From Bursaphelenchus xylophilus (taxonomy: Eukaryota; Nematoda; Chromadorea; Rhabditida; Aphelenchoididae): a DNA stretch of 64,000 nt. The position numbers were made by a program, and so were the translations under genes. Shown here one piece after another: positions 11,901-24,441 of this stretch. The number at the start of each line of letters is the position of its first letter. The stretch's first letter is position 1. The notes beneath the pieces are model-generated. The model did no database searches and was not told the origin of the DNA. It saw only the letters and a list, made by a program, of their open reading frames with translations. The stretch covers positions 5,394,001 to 5,458,000 of the forward strand of contig CAJFCV020000004.1 of assembly GCA_904066235.2 (NCBI GenBank), in the 5' to 3' direction.

Positions 11901-12051
11901 GCGCTTCCACTCCAGCTGCCTTATCTCTGAGAGTTTGGAGTTTTCTCTCCATCAGATTCCTAGTATTTCCCGTAATTGGACCCGCTTGGAAGCCCAGTGC
12001 CTTCAACTCATCTCTCAACTCCAAATCCGACAACTCCGACGGTGACCTCAT
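8961..12051 (-). CDS. MAN1/LEM-domain inner nuclear membrane protein
   Basis: Seven exons on the minus strand (12051-11475, 11440-11030, 10988-10920, 10885-10784, 10752-10525, 9414-9333, 9273-8961) encode 593 residues. Residues 2-45 are a LEM domain (SELSDLELRDELKALGF, then GPITGNTRNLMERKL), which binds BAF. A long Ser/Arg/Pro linker follows. Two membrane segments come next: YILIFFLSFTLLLFIAYI around 300, and a second starting AVVPAICTVLFVGLGTVLF around 350. Between and after them lies the MAN1/Src1 C-terminal winged-helix domain (RLWRYAASFINEKDSRI). The last exons encode a UHM/RRM-like domain (IRNIDDGN, then AFQALHSQWFNGELLNVKYM and RYINRFPE) closely like the C-terminus of vertebrate MAN1. 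Family role: tethers chromatin to the inner nuclear envelope; in vertebrates the UHM binds R-Smads. TTTCAG directly precedes the start (acceptor at 12057-12058). Intron 5 (1.1 kb) carries a Tc1/mariner relic. Confidence 0.9.
9515..10468 (+). mobile_element. Degenerate Tc1/mariner element in MAN1 intron
   Basis: Inverted termini CAGAGTGGTTCAGC (left) and the reverse complement of GGTTCACCCGG... (right, 10445-10468) match the terminus at position 22; the right flank is TA. On the plus strand around 9802-9850 a frame reads WKKILSADKKQFNI, which resembles the W..ILFSDE..FN segment of Tc1/Tc3 transposases around the second catalytic Asp. The frame is interrupted by stops and shifts, so it cannot be functional. 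The 954 bp copy lies wholly inside intron 5 of the MAN1-like gene, on the strand opposite to it. The 22-385 copy is its truncated, inverted sister. Confidence 0.75.
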
Positions 12052-12396
12052 TGTATCTGAAACCAACGCAATAAAAAAACAACATCAATATGGAATTCTC
12101 GACCAAACATGAAACGAATATCAATCAAAACACCGACACATGTCCCGCAATCTGAAGCTGTAAAATCGCAGACAAAAACATTTCGAAAAAAAGGAGCCCG
12201 CTTTATTTTTGCAGAACGCCAAAAAGACGGGAGAATCTGGTTTTCGTTGCGGGGCAAAACGGTACAAACGCGGTTTCTGGACAAACAAACTGAATCCAGC
12301 TGAAACTTTTTTTCGACTGATTCCGTCAATTCCGGAAGAAGCGGATATCGGCAGGCTTCGAAAAAGGAAATTAGTCTGTGGATCTTGTAGGTTGAC

Positions 12397-14513
12397 ATGG
12401 GATCAGATTACTTTGAAGATTCCGAATGGATGAGGGGTCGGTATCTGGTCATGAACAAGCTGGGAGAAGGTGGCTTCGGAAAGGTTAGGATGGCCTTACA
12501 TACAGCAACAAATGATTCGGTGGCTATAAAGGAAATGAGCAAGGAAAAGCTTGGTGTACGTTGGTGTCTTCATGTTGCAGTTTCTTTCAGCCCGACATTG
12601 TTCATATAAGGCAGGAAGTGGAGGCCATGAAGAACCTTACTCATCAGAATATTTGCCGGTTGCTTCAGTTCGTTGAGACAAAAACACATTTTTACCTTGT
12701 ATTAGAGGTTAGTTTTCGATTCCTTTCTTTATTGCTTTTTAGCATTGCAATGGCGGGGAAATGTTCGATTATATAGTACAAAGAAACAAATTGACGGAAC
12801 CTGAAGCACGACATTTCTTCAGGCAGCTTGTACAGGCGATTTCATTTTGTCACTCCCAAGGTTACGCTCACAGAGATTTAAAGCCGGTTAGTTTTTTTAT
12901 TTAAAATAATATGGTTTAGGAGAACTTGTTGTTGAAAGATGATCTTAGGTTAAAGGTTATTGATTTTGGCTTAAGCTCAAGAACTGGAAGACTGTTGTCT
13001 ACATACTGTGGGTCTTTGGCGTATGCTGCTCCAGAAGTTCTGGCTGTAAGTTTTGTCTGAATTAGTTGTATTTTGAGATTCAGAATCGGCCATATGATGG
13101 CAAGGCGTCCGATATCTGGTCAATGGGAGTTCTGCTTTATATTTTGATCACTGGATGTTCTCCTTTCCAATTAGATAATCATGAAGCAGTAGTTAGAAAT
13201 ATAAAAGTAAGTAGCTTTTATTTTTTATTTTCTTTTAGTCCGGGGTTTTTAAAATCCCGTCTTTTGTTACTCCTCAATGCGCGGATCTGTTGCGGAGGAT
13301 GATGACTGTTAATCCGTCGGCTCGAATAACAATGCCGGAGGTTTTAGTCCACCCATGGATCAAACAAGGGTATACACATGGACTTAAGACAAACTCAATT
13401 TACAATGTAAGTAACCTTTGCCTCGTGTCTATTTTGTTTAGAAGGATGTTGTTGATGAAGATATTATTCGAGAATTAGCTAATTTCGAAGACGTTTCCGT
13501 TGAGAAAATGTCAGAACATATAAAAAAGGTAGGAAGTATACGAAGATGTATCAGTTTTTAGTGGAAATATGATTATATGACTGCCACATATCTTTTATTG
13601 CTACAGCGAAAAGAACGGAAGGAGAGCATTAGTCTTCCTAGTTATAAAGTAAGTTGTAATTTTTAATATTATTTGTGAAATAGAAGAAATCTACGAATGT
13701 TGTCAATTCGCCCACAATTCACGCGTCTTTGGATTCTGGTCTGGACGCCAAACCTACTGCTTCTGATGAAGAACCATTCAATAGGTCTCCGTTGAACATC
13801 GACAGAAATTGTGGAAGTAATAAGGAGAACATTCCCGGTTCCTTTGACAAGTATTATCCATCTACAACGCCAAAACGACCACCGAAGCCTCCACCATTTG
13901 TGACTCCGAAGAGAACAGGTAGTCTTCCCAGAAGATGCAGAGATCCTATGACTCCAACCAGTGAGAGATCGGTCAGTCCATGTCAGTCGCCCAAGTCACA
14001 TCGGGAACCCAGGTCAAGTGCAAAGTCACCGAGACTCGGTAGAAGGTTGTTTGCATCGTTGGAAAGAATGAAAGCCCCTCGAGTTTTCGATATGATTACA
14101 CCGAGAAGGAATCAGCCGGATCGTCTCAAGACTTGCACCGTAAGTCGTAATCTCTGCAACTTTTTTCTGAGATTTCCACAGATCTTAAGTATCTCGTTTA
14201 GAATTATGCGAATGTTTCCGTTACATATTCGGACGATCCTCAGCCAATACGGGATCGCCTGGCCGAAGTTTTGCAACAACTGAATCTGAAGGTAAAGACA
14301 AGTGGATGGAAAGTATCAGGAACCGATGATCAACGAGGAGTGACCGTGGAAATGGAAGTAGTTTGGATCGAGGAGATGAAGAAGATTGGAGTCAAGAGGA
14401 AACGATTAACTGGAGATGCCTTTGTTTACAAGAAAGTTTGTGAAGAAGTGCTCAAGATGGCCAAACTTGCTGATCCAGTCCAGGTCCCCAAAATTGTACA
14501 ATCAGTTGTTTGA
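12397..14513 (+). CDS. pig-1: MELK/PIG-1 serine-threonine kinase
   Basis: Ten exons: 12397-12555, 12591-12707, 12743-12886, 12920-13045, 13084-13206, 13239-13406, 13442-13528, 13562-13648, 13684-14139, 14202-14513; 592 residues. Residues 12-265 are an AMPK-family kinase domain: glycine loop [14 protein letters not shown] lysine, HRDLKPENLLL catalytic loop, DFGLSS, activation loop with [12 protein letters not shown] as in MELK (YAAPE), and [19 protein letters not shown]-like stretch and a Pro/Ser-rich linker follow ([11 protein letters not shown], several TP/SP sites). The last 90 residues are a KA1 domain ([10 protein letters not shown] to KMAKL), which binds acidic phospholipids. In C. elegans PIG-1 controls asymmetric neuroblast division and cell extrusion. 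It shares a 345 bp divergent promoter region with the MAN1-like gene; AATAAA is at 14599-14604. Confidence 0.93.
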
Positions 14514-15064
14514 AGAGCGATAAAACACCCGCTTGCTTGTGTTATTCCTTATTTATAGCATATTCTTAATTTTAACAGCATAAAGTGTAAAAGTTATAAA
14601 TAAAATTGGATAATCTCAGTCTGGATAAATGACAATATGTCATAGGATGACGTCATAAACTTCGTTGTTATTTGACAAATTCCTTCGAAAAGGATGAAAG
14701 ACTAGATCGGGGAAGATAGGTAGACATGAGAGAATCCAAATGGAATATAAGAACTCCGGAAACACAACTACAAACACAGAATACAGGCCTGTATTTAATG
14801 GTCCATATGAAGTACAACATAAACAAAAAGGAAATGTGTGGTTGAAGCGAAAGACCCCGTTTCGTAGACGTATTAAAATAAATTGGCGTTAAGATTTGAA
14901 GATATAACCATTAACATTAAATTAGCAAACCAGTACACAAGGCGAAGAGAAACAAACTGTATTATTATAGCCATGAAAAGAGATCCGATACGAAATATTC
15001 AGGGGCTGCGAGTGGGGGTACCCGTGGGACAGCGGCCAGTCCATGGGACGGAAGGCGGGCTGAA
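14514..15064. other. Convergent intergenic region MELK/WNK
   Basis: 551 bp between two stop codons of converging genes. It holds the MELK polyadenylation signal (AATAAA, 14599-14604) and presumably the WNK 3' UTR. No other feature was seen. Confidence 0.5.
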
Positions 15065-18000
15065 CTAGACTTTGTGAACGGACTTAGGATGCCTGGCAGA
15101 TTTTTGATGGGGTCCTCGAATGAAGAAAGACTTGATCTTGGAGGACACTGACTGATGATCCTTCTCCTTGGAGCTCCTCCTGGAGTCATTCTTCGGCGGA
15201 GGTTTGTCTTCCCATTCCCCTGAGGGTCTTCTCTGTGATTCTCCTTTGACTTGCCCACTAAAGGAAGATGAAGGTGGGCGGACCATGGGTGTTACAGTTA
15301 CCGTCGACTCCACTTGGACTGAGTGTCGTTGAGGTGAACTGGGAGGAGTTACGATCATTTTGGGTGGCTTCTTGAGAACACAGTTCTGGAAGGAGCTTGA
15401 ACTGGGCACTCGAGTGGTTGCTGATCGAGTGATGGTCGGCTTCTCAACTCCTTGCACAACAACCGATTGGCTGAGGTCAAAGGCCGAATTCGATGCGACA
15501 TTACCAATCTGAGTTCGTGGGACATCAGTTGTTGAGGGAGCGGTAGTGGTATTCGGGGCTGTGTGATGGACATTGTTTAGATAAGGGCCGGCTGTGTGAG
15601 CTCGATGACGATGCCTTTGATGTCTAAGAACAAGCAACTCTCTCCTCTGTCGCTCCAAAACCATCTCCAGTTCTCTCTTGTGACTAAAAGTTCAGAATAT
15701 TAAAAACTCAACGGCCCTTACTTTTGAAGCAACCTTTGTACGGTCTCATCATATTCGTTGTCTATTTCGTCCTCCAGCTAAAATTATATATATTCGTTAA
15801 ATAAGATTAAAAAAATAATATTTTAGGACATGAACAACAGCCATAAACAAATAGGGTACAAACGAATAAAAAAATGACCTGTTGGATGGCATTGTACATG
15901 GCACACTCAAAGCTACAGTAAGCCTCCTTGGCGAGACAACAGTACTGGTCTTCTCCTCCTTCCAATATAGACTCTGATGCCCGTTTTGGTGATCCCACTG
16001 TGAAAGCGATCTCATTGATAGTGGATGGTAGATTATGAAGATTCAGGGGATGAGGGACCTTCTTCACGGGAGAACTCGGCTTCCAATCTGGCTCCAAATC
16101 ATGCTCATCTTCCCTCTGAATCATAGGTTGCATTACTGGAGCCACGGACAGAGATCTGATTCCCAATGTGCAGTTCAATGCATTCTCGAGATCTTTGAGA
16201 TCTGCCAGAGGTTGAGTTTGGAGTTGAGGAGCAGCACTGGCTGTGGACATCTTCTTCTCGAGATGGGGGACCGAAGAAATCACTGTAATGGTCTGACTTT
16301 GGACTGGGACACTCTGACTAGGGCCCAGAACTGAGTGGGCCGAATCGGAGAATGAGGCCAGGGGAGTCACTTCTGATGGAGTTCTGGGTAATGACATCAC
16401 TTCCGGCATCAATTCCCCCGGATTCCCCGGCAAAATCGAAGGTCTCTTATCCAAAATGACTTCAGATTTGTTGGTTGAACTCTCGGCCGAAGAAGAACAG
16501 GTAGTGGTCGTGGCCGGGGACAAGGAGTTGTTGGACATGACCAACGGATTTGGCTCTTCGTTCACACAAGGTTCAAGATTAGGGGGAGGCTGCAGGACCA
16601 AACACGTTACAATCACAAGAAAAACCAAAGAACATCAAAAAGGTTAGAAAACTCAGAATAGAACTACCACCAAATACATCTCCATCCTCTCGCTTACCTT
16701 ACTAATCTCCTGATCAAATTGTTGATGGACACTATCCATTGAGATGTGATTCGGAGGAGGCGACTGCCGAACTCCGGAGTGGGTCGCATGGATATCATAG
16801 CCTGGAGGGACTGAAGCCGAGTCCCGGCCCTCAGGTTTGATCACCTAAACATAACGATTACCAGTCGCAAATTTTTTTTTAAGTAATAAGAAAAACGAAT
16901 TACCTTTTGCAATGCTGATGCTAAGCCATTTAATGTGTCAACCTGCATGGGTTTCGGTTCAGCGGCATCAACTTCATCAGGAGGTGCGACAGAGGTAGAG
17001 CGACTTCCATTCCTGGTCACCGGCAGAGTTGCCCTGGGGGTTTCGTCCTCGAGTTGATGGGTTTGATGATCAGCGATCTCTTGCAACCGTTCAGGCAAAG
17101 TCGACAAATTGTGTTGTTGATCTTCCTGGAGACCCGGGGTTGCAGGAATAGATTCACTCTTAATGGGAGGCTCAGTGACAACTTCAGAGCTGGCAGGAGG
17201 AGCACTATTCTCGGAATGGGCAGTCGCCGAAACCCCACTCACTTTCCTTAATTCTGATTCCAAATGGGCCAATGAAGGATCGGCTGATGGAATTGATGGA
17301 TTGAGGTTGTTGTGGATGGTAGATTGAGCTGACATTGTAGTAGAAAGAGGGTGAAGAGGCTGATCGACGGAGTTCTGAACCTGGAGTGGAGGAGGAACTG
17401 CTTGAACCCGGAACCTCGAAACTTTATGCTCGGATGTGCTCGTCGGAACAGACATCGAAGAATCTGATGGTAAATGGGGAATGTGAATTTCTTCAGTATT
17501 GTGGTTGCTGTCACTCTTAAAAACATTGATATTGCAATCACATTATCAAACTTACTTTTTCAGGTTGTGTTGTCTCAAGTGCAAATACATTACCCACATT
17601 CGATGGAGCCACTGAGAAGCGTCCAGCCTTCTGAACGGCCCCTTCTGAACCCAGTTTAGGCGTAGATGGTCGATGGACTTCCATGCTAAACTTCTTCCCA
17701 TCATCTTTCAACTGTTCGACTACACTCGTCAATCTAAGCCCGATGCTCTTCTCCGGATTCTCTTTGACAACTTCTATCACTTTTTCCAATTGCTCTATCA
17801 CGGCAGTCATATTGGCCTCCGATAAACAGTCCTGATCCACCAATTTGGCCGCGATTACATCTGGCTGATCAGAATCAGGAGCAAATCGAAATGTGACAGT
17901 CTTGTGAGCTGTATCCATCTTACAACTGACCAACTAAAACGAAGACAATATCAACGAAAATTAACTTACCGGTTGATTCGCAGCTTCCGAATTATATTGT

Positions 18001-20549
18001 ACATTCAGCACTTCAAGAACAATCCTCTTCTTGGCCCTTTTGATCCCGGAGAGTCCGTTAAATGTAGTCTGATTGGAAGAAAGGCCTCCGTCTTGACTAT
18101 CGTCAGCATGAGGAACCTGAATATTATTATCATGTGGTTCATGATGAGGTGTTTCGTTCTGTTGTGCTTGAGCTGCAGCCAGTGCTTCCCTTTCTTTCTT
18201 CCTCGCCTGCAATTCTTCTTTCACGGCTTGCTCTTCCTTTTTCCTTTCTTCTTCTTCCCTTTGCCTCTTCTGATCATTTCTTCGTTGTTCTCGATCTCTT
18301 TTGAAGTTATCGACTTTGTCCTTGATCATTTTTATGATCATCTTTGTGTCCACATCAGGGATGTGTTGTTGCTCAATCATCTGGGCCACCACTTCTTCAG
18401 CTTTATCAGTCTCTATATCAAAAGCAAACTGCAATCCTTCATTTTCTTTGAACTTGTATTGAGTTCTCTTCTTTTCGTCGAACACCCGCAATTGCATTTG
18501 TATCTAAAAAATTAAATAAACATGAACAAACGGTTTTCTTACCTCATTATTTGTTTCATTTAGGTCGTTTTCCCTATTCTTGATATCAATTCGTATCCCA
18601 AACTGTTCTTCTGGAGTGAAGAAATCGTCGTTTAAAAGCTGTTTTACAGTGCATCTCTCCTCTCTTCGTAATCTAATACATCGATCAATGATATCCCGGA
18701 TCTCCGGATATTGTTTTGGTACCCTCTCAAAGCATGCTGGCTTCACCCCCTAGAATAAAATTTAGTATTTTTATAAAGAAATTAATGCTATGGGGTATGG
18801 AGTTACAGGCCGAGACATGTATCAAAACAACTGCAAAATTTTTCTGATTCAGAATACCTAAAAATTGGCTTCCAAATTACAATTATATTTATATTAGACT
18901 TACCGATATCACTTTTCGGTAAATTTGAGCAGGGAACTGGCATTCAGAATAAGGGTACTCTCCCGTGACCATCTCCAGAAGACACATTCCAAAGGCATAA
19001 ACGTCCACACTCTCATCATATTGCTCATCATACATCTCCGGAGCCATAAATTCAGGAGTTCCTAAAGAATAAACAAAAAGATAATGAGAACTTACCGATT
19101 ACACTTTTCGCGTGGGATTTATTTTTTAAAGTCGCCAATCCTAAATCCCCGATCTTCACACTGCCAGTGGTGCCGGTGATAAAAATATTATCACATTTTA
19201 GATCTCTGTGAATAACCGGGGGATTTCTGGTATGAAGAAAGTGAAGCCCCTTCAAGATCTGACGGCACCATGACTTGAGGACCTTAATATTGATCCTCTT
19301 GAACCTTTTCAGATACATTTTGAGCGTGCCCGAAGTCATTAATTCCGTTACCAACACAATGTATCTGGAAATAATGAAAAATAATAATAAATTAGACATA
19401 AATAAAGTCGTAAGCAGTGCAGTGCTCTTACTTTCTCTTTCCAGTTGCTTCGGATCTCTCCCAATAATCATAGAACCTGACGATATTTGGATGTTGCAAT
19501 CCCTTCAACATCTCCGCCTCTTCCCGGAATCGCTGTCTCTCAGCTTTGTTCAGCTTACTGTCTTGTAATTCACACCAGGCTACGGCCACACCGGTCTCCG
19601 TGTCTAATCCTCTGAACACCGTCTTAAAAGATCCTCGGCCCAATTCTTCATCAAATTTTAAGAAACGATTATCTAAAATTGAAGTAAATATAACACAATA
19701 ATTGAAACGTTGGATAAGGACGTCAGTGGCTGTGCTAACCTGGGCTTTTATCGATAGGCTTTTCCTCAGCTTCAGCATCAAAATCATCATCTTCATCAGC
19801 TTTTGATTTCTTTCCTTTTTCTTCCGGCTTTTCGTCTTCTTTGATGTCTTCTTTCTCAACTGAACAACAAGCATTTATAAAAAACATTCGCACTCACCTT
19901 CTGCTATTTTATCAACAACGTCAGATACTTTAGGACTACTATGCTGCGTTTGTGTCGCTTCTAAAGTCTGAACCTTTTCATCTTTATGCTCAGAGATGAT
20001 TAAGGGGGACACAATCTCATCCAAGACGTTTGGAGAGGGTTCATTCTCTTTTACTGCCACTTGAACTATTCGATTCAGCTCGGCAAGTTCGCTTACATCG
20101 ACGGGTCCACCAACCGTTGGTATTCTAATAGAAGACTATAAGTAAAAAATATGAATCCCTACCGATTCCTATCAAATATTGACTTCTGGTTCAAGAGTTC
20201 TGTGGGTGTTTTGTCATGATTTTCTCCAATGCAAGCCCTCCCACTTGCCGTCTGGACTCTGGCCTAAACGCAAATAACTTCATAGCCTGGAGGATCTTAC
20301 CCTTGGAGGCCTGGATAACCTCCAATCTCTTTGAACGGCTTCTAATCGAGACTTCTCTTCCAACCATAAACTCGAGCTGCAAACTGTTATGGGTTGGACG
20401 TTTACTACTTACCTAGGCATCAAATCACTGTTTTGCGTCTCATTGACCTTCCTCATCAACCGCTTCTTGTAGGTATTCTTGGGATGGATACCTGACGGCT
20501 TTTGGGAAGTCGATGCCGACGGGCTTTCGCCTTCTTTTAGGTTCACCAT
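15065..20549 (-). CDS. wnk-1: WNK (with-no-lysine) kinase
   Basis: Multi-exon minus-strand gene; ATG at 20549 ([14 protein letters not shown]), stop at 15065. After about 250 disordered residues comes the kinase domain (about 19670-18520). Its glycine loop is [11 protein letters not shown] with the catalytic Lys inside the loop, and subdomain II is VAWCELQ with Cys in place of the usual Lys; both define WNKs. Next come [20 protein letters not shown] and the activation segment [14 protein letters not shown] with the autophosphorylated Ser, then a first PF2-like autoinhibitory domain ([17 protein letters not shown]), a charged coiled coil (18330-18180) and a second PF2-like segment near 17900-17750 ([12 protein letters not shown]). 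The rest is a long Ser/Thr/Pro-rich tail. Known role: chloride- and osmo-sensing kinase upstream of the SPAK/OSR1 homologue GCK-3. Exon borders in the tail are approximate. Confidence 0.92.
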
Positions 20550-22568
20550 AGCTGCGAAGAATAAATGTAACGGTTGTAACTGTTTTTTTATGTCAAGCCC
20601 AAGGAGAAATATTGATCATATTACCCAAGAAAATAGAGATGACCGGGAATGCCGGATTGTATCTGGAACAAAACAGGTTAGATTCAGCCCAAAAAGTGCT
20701 CCCTTATTCAAAGAGTGAAAGAAATCCCGAACGAAAAAACGTTTCGTGCAAAAAACTGAAAATAAAATAAAGAGAGAGAGTGACACTTGGCCCATCTGAG
20801 GTGATACTTGGCACATTTCTCACACCCCAGAAACGGAAATGGAACTGGCTAAAGGTTGATGAATGCAACAGGTGTAGGGAACCTACAGGCTGATCCATAT
20901 GCGAAGAATGATGAGTAGACGGTCCAATTGACCTTTACCCTGCGCCCTTGAATGAAAACAGACCCTAAGGGAAAAAAGAAGAGAACTGACCGGACAGCGG
21001 CCGAAAGCCCTAGAGGACGTCATTCTTTCGAATGCACGTTTACCCCCACACCCTTTTTTTGTCCATTAGAAGCAATTTATTTTCATACGGTAAGAGATGA
21101 GATGATATCCAGGTATAGTAAAAGTAATATCAGCGAAGTGCAATGACGGTTGGACCTGAATGGGGTCGTTAGAATGGGAAAATGCATTGTCCACTTGAAA
21201 AAAAACTATGGGCGTTCTCTGAATCGAGTAAGGTAAAAATAGAAAGAGAGATTTGCATATTCGCCTGTCGGATTCGCGAATAAATTGGATCCAAGCCTCC
21301 TGAAGTAACTCACTTACAGTCCCGGACCGGATCATGTGGCAAAAAATGCATCTCAAAACGTTCTACAACACAAATAAATTTCCCTTGACGCATCCTTTAC
21401 TGACCAAAAAGAGCTATTTCTTTTGAGGTTTTCCGTCTTGACAAAAAAAGTCATTACGGCCCCAACTTTTTCCGACCATTAGCCAGCAACACCTTGGCGA
21501 TGTCACTTGGCGGAATCTTGGCATTATATCGGTCAAATTCCATGGAGCCTTGGCTTGGCTTAAGCGAAGAGTAAAAAACGTTGACGTAACCTTCACAGCT
21601 TCCGTCGAGCGATCCCGATAAAATGCGAAATCATTCGGCCAACATTCGTTTTTTGTAAAGGAAACACAATAACACTAATTGCTTTCAGGGTTATTCGAAA
21701 GATTTCACCGACTGGCATCGCTAAGTTGTCGCTAACGGTCGGCCGAAAAACGTTGAGGATCCAACGACTGATTGTTTCCGTGGGGACAAAAACGGCCTGG
21801 GGTCAGAAACGTCTTGGGGACAAAACCTGGTTGGAGACAAAAGTGTCCTACACTTTCTCCTCTTCAAAGAAGAGCGCTATTTCGGTCAGAAAAAGATACG
21901 TTTCGCTTGGTGTTCCAGAACGCATTGAGATGCATTTTTTACCACATGATCCGACCCGGGACTGTAATGCAGGGATGAATGGGCCTTTACAAACTGCTAG
22001 GAAAAATGAATATTTTACTAAAATTGAAGATAATCCTTTGTGAATCTTACAATTGGTTATGTCATCATTTTATTGTAAAAAACAGGTATAAAATTTATAT
22101 TCGGAAGGTTTTAATTTATGCGTCAAAAGACGTTCCAATGGCCGCGAAATGCACCGAAAAGAAGTATTTAAATAATTCGGGAGGAAATCATGAGCCCAAA
22201 TATAAAACAGCTGGAGGGGGGGGGGCAAAGGGTGCGTGAGGAGAAAAGAGAGGGGGCTGTCGTGTGAGAGGCGTTCGGTGATAGAGACTCTCTCTGGTCG
22301 CGTGAGGCTTCAACCCGATCACGAGCATCAACTTTGCATCCTCGAACTCATTTTTTTTATTAGAGGTACTACTTTCAATAATACGTACACACTCACAGGA
22401 CTACTTTCATTTATACCCGCTTTCAAAGAGAATTCACCGAGACGGAGACCTTTACTTTAATATGGTTAGATCGATGGATATTTCCGCACTTTGCTCTGAA
22501 GGACAAGAGGAATATAGAAAGTGAAGGGAATCAGCAAGAGTGATCTGATCAGGCAGTTTACGACAACA
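20550..22568. other. Intergenic region between WNK promoter and iPLA2 3' end
   Basis: About 2 kb without a supportable gene. It contains the WNK 5' flank, the MITE at 21317-21964, a G-run at 22215-22224 and presumably the iPLA2 3' UTR. Open frames inside (for example 21726-22043 plus) have no family features and cross the MITE border. Confidence 0.5.
21317..21964. mobile_element. Tc1/mariner-type MITE, 648 bp
   Basis: Terminal inverted repeats of about 45 bp: CAGTCCCGGACCGGATCATG at the left and its near-exact reverse complement at the right (21915-21964), both continuing with AAAAAATGCATCTCAA. TA flanks both ends (21315-21316 and 21965-21966). There is no transposase frame. The TA duplication and the CAG start point to Tc1/mariner. 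Its ends differ from those of the CAGGGTGGTT family in this window. Confidence 0.8.
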
Positions 22569-24441
22569 CTAGCACAATCTCATTGGGGGTTCTACCGAAT
22601 GCCCCCTTCGAGCCCTCCGGGGAGTTGGATTTGACGGGGAATTACACAATTTGGCCAAGCTCTGGCCCAATTCATCGACCTGTTCACAATTCCGGAGGAG
22701 ATGCAATAAAGTCTCCCAGATCATATCCATCAAGACGCCATCGTTAATCTGATCGATCTTCACATCAATACCCACCGGGCATATTCGGAAGAAAGGAATG
22801 CCTGCGGCTAAACAACGGTCCTTGGCACAGTCGACGACCGATCTCTCGTATCCGACAACCTGCTCTATAAGCAGTACAGCCATATCTCGGAGATGACGGC
22901 TTCGATGACTCAAGGAGGACCCGCTCTTGTACCGTCGTTTGGTTTCGGCCGGTTCTCCGGTCCCAATAGAGATCACGCAACCCAATTTGAGCTTGTCACC
23001 GGTCTGCAGGCATTTGTCATACTCCTGCAGTTTCAGTCATCATTCCGTTAAATTTAACTTACTCCGAACAAAATGCCCAGAGGGCAATTAGCCACCAAAG
23101 ATCCGTCCACTAGTTTCCGGGCACCCATTGTATGAGGGTGGAAGTAAGTGGGAGCCGCGCTGTAATAGAATAGTTTTAGAAGTCCACGAATACGATTTTT
23201 TGCAAAGTAAGTTCTCAAACAACCACCTGCTAGCTCTCGCAGCGTCTTTGAAATGGACATCTTCAATCATATTCCCTTTGGTGGGATAGTTCCTAAATAC
23301 ATGCAACCTCCCGGGGGTAGTTGTGATATCCAAAGCAGGCACTGTAAGTCTTAAAGGAGAGTTAAGGAATGTGTCGTTTTCATTATCAAATACTCGGTTG
23401 AGAACATTGTCGACTCGTACTGACTAAAATAACGGTGTAAACAGAATAAATCGAATTCGGAAAAATAATTTGTTGTCAGTAATTGTAAGTACAACCTGAG
23501 GAATACGTACTTGTTTGTCGATTACATTCCCAAATAATCTTTTCATGGTTGATTTATCAAGGAAAATCTCGTTTTTCATCTCCCAATAAAGGAAGAAGGT
23601 GTCAATGAGAGAGTTTCCCTTGGCCAAGGCCAAGGCCAGCATGGATCCAGTGGAACATCCCACCCACCAATCGACCAGATTCGGGAAGGATTCGTCGCCG
23701 AGGATCCTTCTGGAGGTGAATAACATGCAAACAATGGAGACCAGTCCTCTCATCCCACCCCCATCCAAGGCTACTGTAACTAGGCCATGTTCTTGACCAA
23801 TTGGTTTGGTCGGTTTCTTGATTTTCAAAGGAATCTGGAATTGGAATTTGTATTGCAGAGTAAAGAAATAAGATCGCACCGGTCATTCCGAAGAAAAGTG
23901 CTAAAACTCTTTCCTCACTTTAATATTTCTTCCCCTTTATTTGCATCGAGATTCTGGAGTAAAGTCATCAAAATGACAAAAATATTTTTTTTAAAATACG
24001 ACCAAAATTACATACACATATGAAACTTACTTTTCCATATTGCGCTTGATGAATCTGTCGGGCGAATTGGAGGAATTCCCGGTATTTCTTACCGCACAAT
24101 GAACAAATGGAGCCATTTTCCATCCGATCAGCCAGTACTTTCTCCCCGTATTCATTCTCATACAGCGCCGAGGGGTCAGCCCCCACCACGAACAAGATTC
24201 TGACATCTGTAATCGAGCATTGGGGGATGGCCCAGACTTCGGTTAGCTTGGCTGTGTGCTGTAATATTACTTTGAATGTAATCTTCAAAGATTCTACATT
24301 GACGTAATGTTAGGCCATGATTAACCATGACATTTTTCTTACTTGTTGTCTTCCGGCTGCCTTTATGAAGCTGATCAGCTTTTGAATCCTCTCCAATTTC
24401 TTGTTTTGTGATATTTCGTGGGCGCATCTGGATGGCGCCAT
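22569..24441 (-). CDS. Calcium-independent phospholipase A2 (patatin-like)
   Basis: Six exons (24441-24343, 24258-24031, 23834-23511, 23423-23227, 23159-23063, 23024-22569) encode 466 residues. The patatin lipase domain starts at residue 125 or so with the oxyanion loop DGGGMRG and the nucleophile elbow GCSTGS. The catalytic Asp is in KLVDGSLVANCPLG, and SSAAPTYF and CVISIGTG are typical of group VI PLA2. The N-terminal 100 residues contain at most one ankyrin-like unit (VRILFVVGADPSALYENEYG), whereas PLA2G6 has seven to nine repeats and about 800 residues. The start was chosen because the exon-1 frame that joins in phase to exon 2 has its first ATG there and a stop upstream. Expected reaction: hydrolysis of the sn-2 acyl chain of phospholipids. 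All catalytic residues are present, so it should be active. Confidence 0.88.
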
